From assembly GCF_035481675.1 (NCBI RefSeq), contig NZ_JAYJJW010000002.1, positions 1 to 64,000 on the forward strand: a stretch of DNA of 64,000 bases, read 5' to 3'. Below the pieces are notes generated by a model. That model saw only the letters and a list, made by a program, of their open reading frames with translations, had not been told where the DNA came from and searched no databases. This document shows positions 26,755-34,766 of the stretch, one piece after another. Position numbers and translations under genes: made by a program. The DNA is from Alteriqipengyuania_B sp035481675. GTDB taxonomy: Bacteria; Pseudomonadota; Alphaproteobacteria; Sphingomonadales; Sphingomonadaceae. Within the stretch, counting starts at the first letter, position 1, and every line of letters begins with the position of its first letter.

Positions 26755-28455
26755 TCAATGCCCCGCTGCTGGCATGCGGCGAGCCGGTGATCTGGCGACG
26801 ATCTGGCCGTTCTCGATCCGCACCTGCCGGTCGGCTAGTGCGGCGAGCGCGCCCCGATGGCTGATGACCAGGATGGTGACGGAGCCATGCAGGCGGGCGA
26901 TTGCCCCGGCGATGGCGCTTTCGTTGTCCCCATCGAGCGCACTGGTCGCCTCGTCGAGGATGAGCAGGTCCGGTTTGCGCAGCAGGGCGCGGGCAAGTGC
27001 GAGCCGCTGGCGCTCCCCGCCCGACAGCTGGCGCCCGCCATCGCCGAGCCGGTGCCCGGTCACGCCGGGCAGGTCGAGGACGAAGCTTGCAGACGCATCG
27101 CGCAGTGCCGCTGCCAACGCCTCGTCCGAAGCGTCCGGCGCCGCCATACGCAGATTTTCGGCGATGGTGCCGGGGAACAGCACCGGCTCCTGCTGCACAT
27201 AGGCGACGCGGCGGCGCCAAGCGGCGCGCGAGTTCGGCGGCAGCGGCGTCCCGTCCACCAGCAGCGCCCCTTCGTCGGGGGCAAGCAGGCCGCCCAGTAC
27301 GTCGGCCAGCGTGCTCTTGCCCGCGCCGGAAGGGCCGGACACCGCAACCATTTCGCCAGCCGCGATGGTAAGCGAAATGCCCGACAACGCGGGCCGCGAG
27401 CCTTCGTAAGTGACGGATACGACATCGAGCGCGAGCGCCCGTGCCAAGCGCGGTATGTCTTCGTCCGCACCCGCGGTCTCGGCAGCCGCGTCCATCCGTG
27501 CGAGCAGGCCTTCGACCGCGCCGATGGCCGGCACTGCGTTGTTCCACCGCTGCAGGCTTTCGACCAATGCGCCGAGCAGCGGCACGCTGCGCAGGAGGAT
27601 CGCGGCCAGCGGCAGGACCACGGCAAGGGCGAGCCCTTGCGCATCGGCCGCGAACCACACGACGCCGCCGAGGATGATCGCCCCGCCCAGCTGGAGGGCG
27701 GTGCGCGCCCATGCGGTGCCGGACAGATAGGCCCGCTCGGCCTGTCGCAGCTGCGCCAGTTCATTCGCCAGACCAGTCGCTGCCGCATCCTCGCGCCCGA
27801 AGCTCTTGACCAGTCGCAACCCGTCGAGGCTGGTCTCGAGCCGTTCGTAAATCGCGTCGTAGGCTGCGCCGGTTTGCAGGCCCAGGTGTCGGGCGCGGCG
27901 TTGCAGCGGTAACAGCAGCAGCATTGCACCAGCGCCTGCGCTAATCCCTGCCAGCGCCGCGACCGGCGACAGCAGCAACGCAGCCGCGCCCAGCGCGGCT
28001 AGGGTCGTGGCGGCAGCTAGGGCGCTGCCCGCTTCCTGCACCGCATGGCCGACCCTGGCGATGCCGGAGATCAGCAGGGCGCGGTGCTCGCTTTGCCGGG
28101 AGGCGGAGAGTGCGCGCCAGTCGGCGGCGAGCAGCGAGCGGAAGGCGCGCAGCCGGAGGCCGTCGACCACCGCGATCTCGATATCGAGCGCGACGACCTG
28201 CCGCGCATGCGCCGCTGCAGCGCGCAGGGCGACGAGAGCCACAAACAGGGCCAGCACGCTCGGCAGGCTGAGGGTAGCGGCCCATTCGAGCAGCCTGCCG
28301 CCATCCGCCCCGCGGCCCGCATTCCCCCCCAACCGCGCGAACAGCGGCACCAGCGCCAGCGCGCCCAGCGCCTCAAGCCCGGCGCCCGCAACGGTCAGCG
28401 CGGCAAGACCGAGCGCCTTGCGGGCCGGCAAGTGATCGCGGATCGCGGAATCCAT
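26755..28455 (-). CDS. Lasso peptide ABC exporter (D protein)
   Basis: 566 residues. A six-helix export domain (about 15-320) is followed by an ATPase with Walker A GPSGAGKST, signature LSGGE and Walker B LLILDEATSALD. On its own it resembles CydC/MsbA-type exporters, but it begins only 5 bases after the cyclase stop and is the last gene of the lasso cluster. It should export the mature peptide and may confer self-immunity. There is no peptidase domain, in keeping with leader removal by the separate B2 protease. Confidence 0.9.
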   Translation of the reverse strand: MDSAIRDHLPARKALGLAALTVAGAGLEALGALALVPLFARLGGNAGRGADGGRLLEWAATLSLPSVLALFVALVALRAAAAHARQVVALDIEIAVVDGLRLRAFRSLLAADWRALSASRQSEHRALLISGIARVGHAVQEAGSALAAATTLAALGAAALLLSPVAALAGISAGAGAMLLLLPLQRRARHLGLQTGAAYDAIYERLETSLDGLRLVKSFGREDAAATGLANELAQLRQAERAYLSGTAWARTALQLGGAIILGGVVWFAADAQGLALAVVLPLAAILLRSVPLLGALVESLQRWNNAVPAIGAVEGLLARMDAAAETAGADEDIPRLARALALDVVSVTYEGSRPALSGISLTIAAGEMVAVSGPSGAGKSTLADVLGGLLAPDEGALLVDGTPLPPNSRAAWRRRVAYVQQEPVLFPGTIAENLRMAAPDASDEALAAALRDASASFVLDLPGVTGHRLGDGGRQLSGGERQRLALARALLRKPDLLILDEATSALDGDNESAIAGAIARLHGSVTILVISHRGALAALADRQVRIENGQIVARSPARRMPAAGH

Positions 28456-28460
28456 CGGCC

Positions 28461-30359
28461 CTAGTTACGCCCTTCCAGGTGGTCGGCAAACCGTCCTGCC
28501 AGCACCACGCCCGGCAGCGCCAGCAGCAGCGCCTGCGCCTCCACATGACCCACGGGCGAGCGTGCGGGCCAGTTGTCTAGGATGGCGTAGGCACGGTCGA
28601 AGTCGATGACGGCGCCCAGCTCCGGATGCGCTTCCATGCGGCGCAGGCTCTCGCGCAGTTCCTCGCGCCGCGGGGTCAGGCGAGCATGGCGGTCCCCGTT
28701 ATGCATGCCGAGCCGCCGCTCCGTCCGCTGTGCTTCGGGCAGGCGGCCCTTGGCCAGCCGGCGGGCAAGATAACGCGTAACGCCGCCGCGCACGAACTGG
28801 CTGGTCGGCAAGGAGATGCAAAATTCGATGAGCGGGCGATAGGCATAGATGTCGCGCTGGCGGATGCCGAACACCTGCTCGAACCCGTGGTGCATTTCCG
28901 CGCCTGCGTCCGCGCCATGCCAGACCATGTCGAGCCACTGGCGGCGGGTCGCCGGCCGCTCCCCGGTTCGCAGGCAGTGGTTCCGCTGCGCCCGCTCGCG
29001 CAGGTCCAGCTCTTCGATTGCGTCCGGGCGCACCAGGCTGCCGTTGGCGGGCATGAAATCGGGCTCGCCATGGACGCGCTTGCGGACGAAGCGACGAAAC
29101 CCCTCCGGCATGACCGGCAACAGCGATTGCGCGGCGAATCGGCGCAGCCGCGACCGTTCGTCGCCCGGCGCAGGGTGGGCGAGCAGGCCGGAGAGCTGTC
29201 GCCACTTGCCGTTCACGAGGAATTCGACCGGCGCCCAGGGCGCGTCGTTACTGATCGTGTCGTTGCCCATGAAGCCGGTCAGCAGAACGTCGCAGCCTGC
29301 CCGCGCCGCGGCGCTGTAGGCGTTGTGGTAGAAACTGGCCGCCGCCTGTCCGGGCCGGCCGGTGGAGGTCGCGGTGAAGAACCGCTCGGCAAGATTGTCG
29401 AATTCGGCGGTGCCGACGAAATGCGCGTCGATGCGCGGATGCATGGCGGCGAACGCCTCGACCGCGGCGCGCTCGTCGGTCACGATGCCAGGCCGGCGGT
29501 CCCGCGCGGTGCCTGCCTCCGGCACCAAGGTGAAGCTCGGCAAGCGCTCCGATTCCCATAGCTGGCGCAGCACCGCCTCCGCCGCGATGCCCGAATCGAG
29601 ACCGCCCGATAGCAGCAATCCCGGCTTCTCCGCGCCGTCCAGCGCGGCGGCGACCGCCTCGTCCAACAAGGCATCGGCAGCGGCGAGGTAATCGGCGTCG
29701 TCGGGCAGTTTGGTGGGCGGGAGCGCATGCGGGTCGTACCACCGGTCGAGCTTGAACCCGTCGGGGCCCAGCGTGACGATCGAGCCTTGCGGCACGCGGT
29801 GGACCCCGTCGTACCAGAATTCGATGCCGGTGTGCTCGATCCCGAAAAGCATATTGGCATAGCGGTGCCGGTGCAGCCGGCGCGGGAAGCCGGCTGCGAA
29901 CAGGACACGCGGGACCGAGGCGACTACGGCGGCGTGGTCGTCGGCCGCCCAGAACAGCGAGGGCGCGTCCCACGGACTACGCGACAGCCTCAGCGTGCCG
30001 TCGGGCTTGATGACGATGGCGGCATAGGAGCCGATGACGGGGCGATCGGCGAAATCCCCGTGCTGGGCGACGAGGTGGGCAAAGACATGCGCATCGTCGC
30101 GATCGGCGACGTCGATGCTTTCGGCAAGGTCCTGGTGGTTGTCGATCCAGCCGCTGAAGAGGCACAGCGATCCGTCGGGACCGGTGGCCGGCGTCCAGCT
30201 GCGATCGGGTGCGGCGCGGGGGTGCGGCAGGCTTGCGGCGAGCCCGGCGGGCGTGTGCGCGCTACTGGCGGGATGGCCGGCGAACAGGCCCAGCGAGCGG
30301 GCGATCCGCGACGTGTCGAGCCACGAGGCCGCGGACCAGTGATGGCCGAGCGCAATCAT
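28461..30359 (-). CDS. Lasso peptide cyclase (C protein, asparagine-synthetase-like)
   Basis: 632 residues. The C-terminal two thirds are an asparagine-synthetase ATP-pyrophosphatase domain with the PP-loop SGGLDS (251-256). The N-terminal glutaminase-like half starts MIALGHHW and lacks the catalytic Cys2 of true asparagine synthetases, so it cannot use glutamine. This combination is the hallmark of lasso cyclases, which adenylate an Asp/Glu side chain of the core and close the macrolactam. It follows the precursor gene by 18 bases with an AGGGG ribosome site and precedes the exporter by 5 bases. Confidence 0.92.
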   Translation of the reverse strand: MIALGHHWSAASWLDTSRIARSLGLFAGHPASSAHTPAGLAASLPHPRAAPDRSWTPATGPDGSLCLFSGWIDNHQDLAESIDVADRDDAHVFAHLVAQHGDFADRPVIGSYAAIVIKPDGTLRLSRSPWDAPSLFWAADDHAAVVASVPRVLFAAGFPRRLHRHRYANMLFGIEHTGIEFWYDGVHRVPQGSIVTLGPDGFKLDRWYDPHALPPTKLPDDADYLAAADALLDEAVAAALDGAEKPGLLLSGGLDSGIAAEAVLRQLWESERLPSFTLVPEAGTARDRRPGIVTDERAAVEAFAAMHPRIDAHFVGTAEFDNLAERFFTATSTGRPGQAAASFYHNAYSAAARAGCDVLLTGFMGNDTISNDAPWAPVEFLVNGKWRQLSGLLAHPAPGDERSRLRRFAAQSLLPVMPEGFRRFVRKRVHGEPDFMPANGSLVRPDAIEELDLRERAQRNHCLRTGERPATRRQWLDMVWHGADAGAEMHHGFEQVFGIRQRDIYAYRPLIEFCISLPTSQFVRGGVTRYLARRLAKGRLPEAQRTERRLGMHNGDRHARLTPRREELRESLRRMEAHPELGAVIDFDRAYAILDNWPARSPVGHVEAQALLLALPGVVLAGRFADHLEGRN

Positions 30360-30377
30360 GGCTCGGCCCCTGGCGAC

Positions 30378-30512
30378 CTAACTGCGGTTTGTGGAGTTCT
30401 TGCCGTTACCTTGATCGGCCCCGGTTCCATTCCCCGCCACGTCGCGCAAGGTGCCCATCGGCACCAGTCGGGGCGTCGACCATCGCTTGGCATCCGTGCC
30501 CTGCTCTTTCAC
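30378..30512 (-). CDS. Lasso peptide precursor (A)
   Basis: A small gene of 44 residues from GTG 30512, chosen because GGAGG lies 5 bases before it; an ATG at 30524 (48 residues) has no ribosome site. In 48-residue numbering the leader has W15-x-x-P18-x-L20-x-x-x-G24, the YxxPxLxxxG element read by PqqD-like B1 proteins. The only acidic residue after Asp28 is Asp37, so the best core is GNGTGADQGNGKNSTNRS, with Gly31 joined to Asp37 (seven-residue ring). Alternatives start at Ala30 or Val29. The usual Thr at -2 is absent, and the tail has no aromatic residue. The last residue is Ser, the known target of lasso-cluster HPr-like kinases. Confidence 0.82.
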   Translation of the reverse strand: MKEQGTDAKRWSTPRLVPMGTLRDVAGNGTGADQGNGKNSTNRS

Positions 30513-30555
30513 ATTCGCCTCCATAACGGGCCGCGGGGATGCGGCGTTGCGATGC

Positions 30556-30584
30556 AGCATAACAGACACCGAATCGCCTGCCAA
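30556..30584 (-). promoter_or_regulatory. Sigma-70-like promoter of the lasso precursor gene
   Basis: On the minus strand TTGGCA (30579-30584) and TATGCT (30556-30561) are 17 bases apart, close to TTGACA-N17-TATAAT. It lies in the 74-86 base gap between B2 and the precursor gene, giving a leader of about 37 bases to the GTG. It would let the precursor, cyclase and exporter be expressed above the K-B1-B2 genes. Confidence 0.6.
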
Positions 30585-30598
30585 CGATGCTCTGTTAA

Positions 30599-31018
30599 TC
30601 ATCGCGATCCCAGAGCGTATGCCGCAAACGCCACGTCGCTGCCTTGCCGCTCCCCGTAAATGACCTGCCCGCGATGGGTCAGCCACGCATGCAGGTCCTC
30701 GTGCCCGTCGCGTTCGGCGGGAGGGCGCACGCCGATCTGAAGCTGCGAACCGAAGCCGCGCCGCCGCAGCATAAGCGCCATCGCAAGGGCGCGGGGCAGG
30801 CAGGGCGCGTCGCCCGGCATGCGCGCAGCGGCCCGCTCGATCGCCGCGGAGCGGTGCCGCAGCGTCGCTGCGTCGGGAGAGGGACGGCTTGGGACGCTGC
30901 CATGCGCGAACCAGGCCCGCCACGTGCGGAAGGGAACCAGGCGGACGAGGCCATGCGCAACCGCCAGCGCAAGCGCAGCCTCCGCCGTGCGCAGCCAGCC
31001 GTGCAACCGTCGCTTCAC
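30599..31018 (-). CDS. Lasso leader peptidase (B2, transglutaminase-like)
   Basis: 139 residues, the typical size of stand-alone B2 proteins. The transglutaminase-like fold shows Cys73 in APCLPRALA and His110 in LHAWL, the expected nucleophile and base. It would cut the leader from the precursor after B1 delivers it. The ATG overlaps the B1 stop (ATGA, 31015-31018). Taken alone it could be called a Transglut_core3 protein; the neighbours fix the role. Confidence 0.92.
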   Translation of the reverse strand: MKRRLHGWLRTAEAALALAVAHGLVRLVPFRTWRAWFAHGSVPSRPSPDAATLRHRSAAIERAAARMPGDAPCLPRALAMALMLRRRGFGSQLQIGVRPPAERDGHEDLHAWLTHRGQVIYGERQGSDVAFAAYALGSR

Positions 31019-31266
31019 GCCAGCAGTCCCGCGCCGCGCAGGCTGGTGAGGAAGGCATCGAGTTCCTCCCCCATTGCCGGATCGCCTGCATAGTCGCGCT
31101 GCAGTCCGGCGAGGATTTCGTCGCGGCTGCGCTGGCCGTCAATCAGGTTCCAGATCGCGTGCGCGCTGCCTTCCATGGCAAAGAAATCGCCGTCGGACAT
31201 GCGCATGACGACGGTTTCGTCATCGAAGGCCGTTTCGGCGAAGTCGCTGGTCTTGCGCGGAATCAT
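31015..31266 (-). CDS. PqqD-like RiPP recognition element (lasso B1)
   Basis: 83 residues, one PqqD fold (RMSDGDFFAMEGSAHAIWNLIDG, with the winged-helix strands and helices). Stand-alone PqqD domains in lasso clusters bind the leader and bring it to B2 and the cyclase. Its start overlaps the kinase stop and its stop overlaps the B2 start, so the three are translationally coupled. Real PQQ synthesis genes are absent. Confidence 0.92.
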   Translation of the reverse strand: MIPRKTSDFAETAFDDETVVMRMSDGDFFAMEGSAHAIWNLIDGQRSRDEILAGLQRDYAGDPAMGEELDAFLTSLRGAGLLA

Positions 31267-32120
31267 CGCATCGCACGCTCGATTGCGTCGCGGGCGAAGT
31301 CAAGATTGGCGGTATATTCGCCGTGCGCGTGCGGCAGCGCCAGCCTCCATGCCGAGACGCTGCGCGCCCTGGCCGCGGCGTCGGCGAAAACGGCAGCGCG
31401 ATCCCACCGGCGGGCGAGCGCGAGAAATTCGCTGCAGTAATGCTCCGCCGACCAGGCCGCGATTGCCGCCGCGCCGCCGAGCGGCCCGAATGACCGCTCG
31501 CCGTCCTCCAGCAGGACCAGCGCGCCGAGCGGCAAGGGCCAGCCCGCGCGCGGCAAGCCCTCGGCAAAGAACTTCGCATATTCGGGCGAGACCTGCCGGC
31601 CCTTCACCGCACCGGTCATCGCGAAGGCATCGGGCCACAGCTTGGGCTTCTTGCGCCACGGGAGGACCTCCGGGCCGTCTTCGCCGTCCACGATCACGCT
31701 CAAATCATCGGCGAGGAGCGGCATTCCCGCCAGCGCGAGCCCCGTTGCCAGGGTGGTCTTGCCCGCGCCCGACGGTCCGGTGAGGATGACCGCGCGCCCG
31801 CCTACCCCCACCGCCGATCCGTGGAACGGGTAGAGCCCGGCGATCGCCGTCACCGCCGCCGCGATACTGCCATCGCAGAAGAGGTCGATCTCGGCCGGAT
31901 GGGTGCCCTTGCCCGGATCAACCGTCAGCCCGCTGCCCAAACGGTAATGGACGAGCGTGTCGGGCGGGATGCGGAACAGCAGTTCGCCCGGCTTCAGCAA
32001 ATATGTCCGCCGTCCCAGCGCCTCGCCATCCAGCGCTGCTTCCACATGGCCGGCCCTCCGCTGCAGCTCGCGTTCCAGCAGCGCCAGTGCATCTTTGCTG
32101 TGCATAACCCATTCAGCCAT
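31263..32120 (-). CDS. HPr kinase-like lasso peptide tailoring kinase (K)
   Basis: 285 residues from ATG 32120 (MAEWV); an ATG at 32105 is possible and longer in-frame starts would run into the rpe promoter. The C-terminal half is an HprK-type kinase core: YPFHGSAV (His100), Walker A GPSGAGKT (115-122) and LLADDLSVI (Asp138-Asp139). It lacks the N-terminal domain of true HprK/P. Kinases of this type in lasso clusters (for example PadeK of the paeninodin cluster) phosphorylate the C-terminal Ser of the precursor, and the precursor here ends in Ser. It is the first gene of the cluster. Confidence 0.88.
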   Translation of the reverse strand: MAEWVMHSKDALALLERELQRRAGHVEAALDGEALGRRTYLLKPGELLFRIPPDTLVHYRLGSGLTVDPGKGTHPAEIDLFCDGSIAAAVTAIAGLYPFHGSAVGVGGRAVILTGPSGAGKTTLATGLALAGMPLLADDLSVIVDGEDGPEVLPWRKKPKLWPDAFAMTGAVKGRQVSPEYAKFFAEGLPRAGWPLPLGALVLLEDGERSFGPLGGAAAIAAWSAEHYCSEFLALARRWDRAAVFADAAARARSVSAWRLALPHAHGEYTANLDFARDAIERAMR

Positions 32121-32205
32121 GCGTTTGCGGGCCGGAGCGGTGTGGAAAAGGCCGCGCCTGCGCCTTGTCGGCGATTCGCCCCGCGCGTAACCGGCGGGGA
32201 TAGTC

Positions 32206-32865
32206 ATGGCTCCCCCGCTGATCTCGCCATCCATCCTTTCTGCCGACTTCGCGAAGTTGGGCGAGGAAGTGCGCGCCATCGACGCGGCCGGGGCGGACTG
32301 GATCCATATCGACGTGATGGACGGGCATTATGTCCCCAATATCACCATCGGCCCTGCCGTCGTGAAGGCCCTGCGTCCCCATACCGACAAGCCGTTCGAC
32401 GTCCACCTGATGATTTCGCCGGTGGATGCGTATCTTGAAGCCTTCGCAGATGCGGGCGCGGACATCATCACCGTGCATCCCGAAGCGGGGCCGCACGTCC
32501 ACCGAACGGTGCAGGCGATCAAGGCGCTGGGCAAGAAGGCGGGCGTCGTCTTCAATCCCGCAACCCCGGTCGACACGCTCGATTACCTCATCGAGATGGT
32601 CGACCTGGTGCTGGTGATGAGTGTCAATCCCGGCTTTGGCGGGCAGAAGTTCATTCCCAGCCAGCTGGACAAGATCCGCACGATCCGGAGCCGCATCCAC
32701 GCGAGCGGCCGCGATATCCGGTTGCAGGTCGACGGCGGCGTCGATGCGCAGACCGCGCCGCAATGCGTCGAGGCGGGGGCCGACGTGCTGGTTGCCGGGT
32801 CGGCCACCTTCAAGGGCGGCCCCGATCGCTATGCCGCCAACATCGCCGGCCTGAAGGGCGGATAG
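32206..32865 (+). CDS. rpe: Ribulose-phosphate 3-epimerase
   Basis: 219 residues, full length. Interconverts ribulose-5-phosphate and xylulose-5-phosphate in the pentose phosphate pathway. TIM-barrel signatures are present: SPSILSADF, HIDVMDGHYVPN (metal-binding His/Asp), DVHLMI, SVNPGFGGQKF and VDGGV. It is divergent from the lasso cluster across 85 bases and overlaps nothing, but its stop is one base before the next ATG, so it forms an operon with the heparinase-like gene and purH. Confidence 0.96.
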   Translation: MAPPLISPSILSADFAKLGEEVRAIDAAGADWIHIDVMDGHYVPNITIGPAVVKALRPHTDKPFDVHLMISPVDAYLEAFADAGADIITVHPEAGPHVHRTVQAIKALGKKAGVVFNPATPVDTLDYLIEMVDLVLVMSVNPGFGGQKFIPSQLDKIRTIRSRIHASGRDIRLQVDGGVDAQTAPQCVEAGADVLVAGSATFKGGPDRYAANIAGLKGG

Positions 32866-32866
32866 G

Positions 32867-34762
32867 ATGACCGACAGCCTCTCCCGCACCGCGCCGGACA
32901 CAATCGAGCTGCCGCTCGGCGATCCGCAGGTTCCGGGCGAGGACGATGCGCGCGCCATCCCGCTGAGAAACGCGGAAGAAGGCCTGGTCCGCGAGGAACT
33001 GAAGCGGCGGTCCGATCCGCCGACCACCGCCGCCGCTGCCGTCGACCACGCCGCCGGCGCCAGCCGCGCGCTGGCGCTCGCCGATTTCGCGCCGCCGTCG
33101 CTCGGCGCGGGCGAGCGGTTGATGCGCATGGCATACCGGATGGGCGTGCCGGGTTCGGTGCTGTCCGGCCCGTTCCGCAAGCCGTCCGCCCTGCGCTTGC
33201 TCGCCACGGTCGAAAGCCCGCTGCCGGGCCGCCGGCCGAGCGGAGTCGCGCTGAGGGCCGGCCATTTCCTCGTCCACGGCGTCAAGGCGCCGATCTCGCA
33301 GATGGATTTCACGCCCAGCGCGCGGCTCACCCCGCCGTTCGAGCAGGCGATCCACGGCTTCACGTGGCTGCGCGACCTTTCCTCCTCCGCCCCGCGCGAA
33401 CAATGCAGCGGCGTGGCGGAGCGAATCGCCGCCGCGTGGCTGAAGGCCAATCCGCAGGTCGGCAAGGGCATGCCGTGGCGCGTCGGCCTGGCTGCGCGCC
33501 GGATGCTCGCATGGCTGGTCCACGCCCCGCTGGTGATGTCGGGCGACAAGGGCGTGCGCACCAAGCTGCTCGCCCAGATCGCCGAGACCGCGCGCTGGCT
33601 CGACCGCAACCATGGCAAGGCAGAGGACCGGCTGGAGGAAGTCGCCGCGTGGTGCGCGATCACCGCCGCAGGCCTGCTGCTGCCCGATGGCAAGCCGCGC
33701 CGCCTCTATGGCGAAGCGGGCCTCGTGCGCGCGCTGGGCGAACTGGTGGGCGAAGATGGCGGCGTCCTGTCGCGCAGCCCCTATGCCCAGATGGAAGCGC
33801 TGCGCCTGCTGGTCGACTGCCGCGCCTGTTACGAGGCGGTGCGCCGCGATCCGCCCGATGCACTGGAGGCGATGATGCGCCTGCTCGTGCCGCCGCTGCT
33901 CACCCTGACCCATGCCGACGGGTCGCTCGGCAACTGGCAGGGATCGGGCGCGACGAGCGCCAACACGCTGCGCGCGCTGGTGGAGGCGACCCGGGTGCGC
34001 ACCCGGCCGCTCAGGCAGGCGCGCGGCTGGGGTTACCAGCGGGTCGCGGCCAAGGGCGCGGTGCTGCAGTTCGACGCCGCCCCGCCGCCGCTGGCGCGCC
34101 ACGCCCGCTATGGCTGCGCATCGACGCTGGCGTTCGAATTTTCCAGCGGCGCGCATCGCCTCATCGTGAATTGCGGCGGTGCTGCGATGGCCGGCGGGCA
34201 GATTCCCGTGCGCATCGAACAGGGCCTGCGCGCTACGGCCGCCCATTCGACACTGGTGCTGGAGGATGCCAATTCCACCGCCGTGCTGATCGGCGGGAAA
34301 CTGGGCGCGGGCGTCGGCGAAGTGGAAATTGACCGGCGCAGCGTGGGCGGCAAGAAGCCGGCAACCCGGCTGGAAGCGAGCCATGACGGCTATGCCAGCC
34401 GCTTCGGCCTGGTCCACCGGCGCATCCTGATGTTGAGCGACGAAGGCGACGAATTGCGCGGCGAGGACGTGCTCGTGCCTTCGGGCCGCAAGGGCAAGCG
34501 CGGCAAGGTCAATTACGCGATCCGCTTCCACGTCGGGCCGGGCGTGGAGCTCAGCCTGACGAAGGATCGCAAGGGCGCGCGGCTCGCGCTGCCCGACGGC
34601 ACCAACTGGCAGCTGCGCACCACGGAAGGCGAGCTGTCGATCGAGGATTCGATGTGGTCGGACGGTGACGGCCGCCCGCAGGCGATCGAACAACTGGTAA
34701 TCGCGGGGATGATCTCGCGCAGCGGGGCGAATTTCTCCTGGCTGCTCAAGCGAATGGGGTGA
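32867..34762 (+). CDS. Heparinase II/III-family protein
   Basis: 631 residues. A helical toroid N-terminal half (about 130-390) contains WRVGLAARRMLAWL and DGGVLSRSPYAQ; the C-terminal half (about 395-630) is the heparinase II/III beta-sheet domain with FEFSSGAHRLIVNCGG and SHDGYASRFGLVHRR. The conserved Asn/His/Tyr of lyases can be traced but I did not assign them. No signal peptide is seen, unlike secreted polysaccharide lyases. The gene is widespread in alphaproteobacteria between rpe and purH, so it is probably a core envelope or polysaccharide function and not a catabolic lyase. Actual substrate unknown. Confidence 0.85.
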   Translation: MTDSLSRTAPDTIELPLGDPQVPGEDDARAIPLRNAEEGLVREELKRRSDPPTTAAAAVDHAAGASRALALADFAPPSLGAGERLMRMAYRMGVPGSVLSGPFRKPSALRLLATVESPLPGRRPSGVALRAGHFLVHGVKAPISQMDFTPSARLTPPFEQAIHGFTWLRDLSSSAPREQCSGVAERIAAAWLKANPQVGKGMPWRVGLAARRMLAWLVHAPLVMSGDKGVRTKLLAQIAETARWLDRNHGKAEDRLEEVAAWCAITAAGLLLPDGKPRRLYGEAGLVRALGELVGEDGGVLSRSPYAQMEALRLLVDCRACYEAVRRDPPDALEAMMRLLVPPLLTLTHADGSLGNWQGSGATSANTLRALVEATRVRTRPLRQARGWGYQRVAAKGAVLQFDAAPPPLARHARYGCASTLAFEFSSGAHRLIVNCGGAAMAGGQIPVRIEQGLRATAAHSTLVLEDANSTAVLIGGKLGAGVGEVEIDRRSVGGKKPATRLEASHDGYASRFGLVHRRILMLSDEGDELRGEDVLVPSGRKGKRGKVNYAIRFHVGPGVELSLTKDRKGARLALPDGTNWQLRTTEGELSIEDSMWSDGDGRPQAIEQLVIAGMISRSGANFSWLLKRMG

Positions 34763-34766
34763 TTTT

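Noticed and set aside
28461..30359. Asparagine synthetase (asnB)
   Set aside because: The catalytic Cys2 is missing and the gene is embedded between a lasso precursor and exporter; lasso cyclase fits better.
30599..31142. A longer gene covering the lasso precursor and reaching 31142
   Set aside because: That frame runs antisense-free but out of phase through B2 and B1, with no ribosome site; only its last 44-48 codons carry lasso features.
31263..32120. HPr kinase/phosphorylase of a PTS regulatory circuit
   Set aside because: No HPr or other PTS gene is near, the N-terminal HprK domain is absent and the gene is coupled to PqqD-like and B2 genes.
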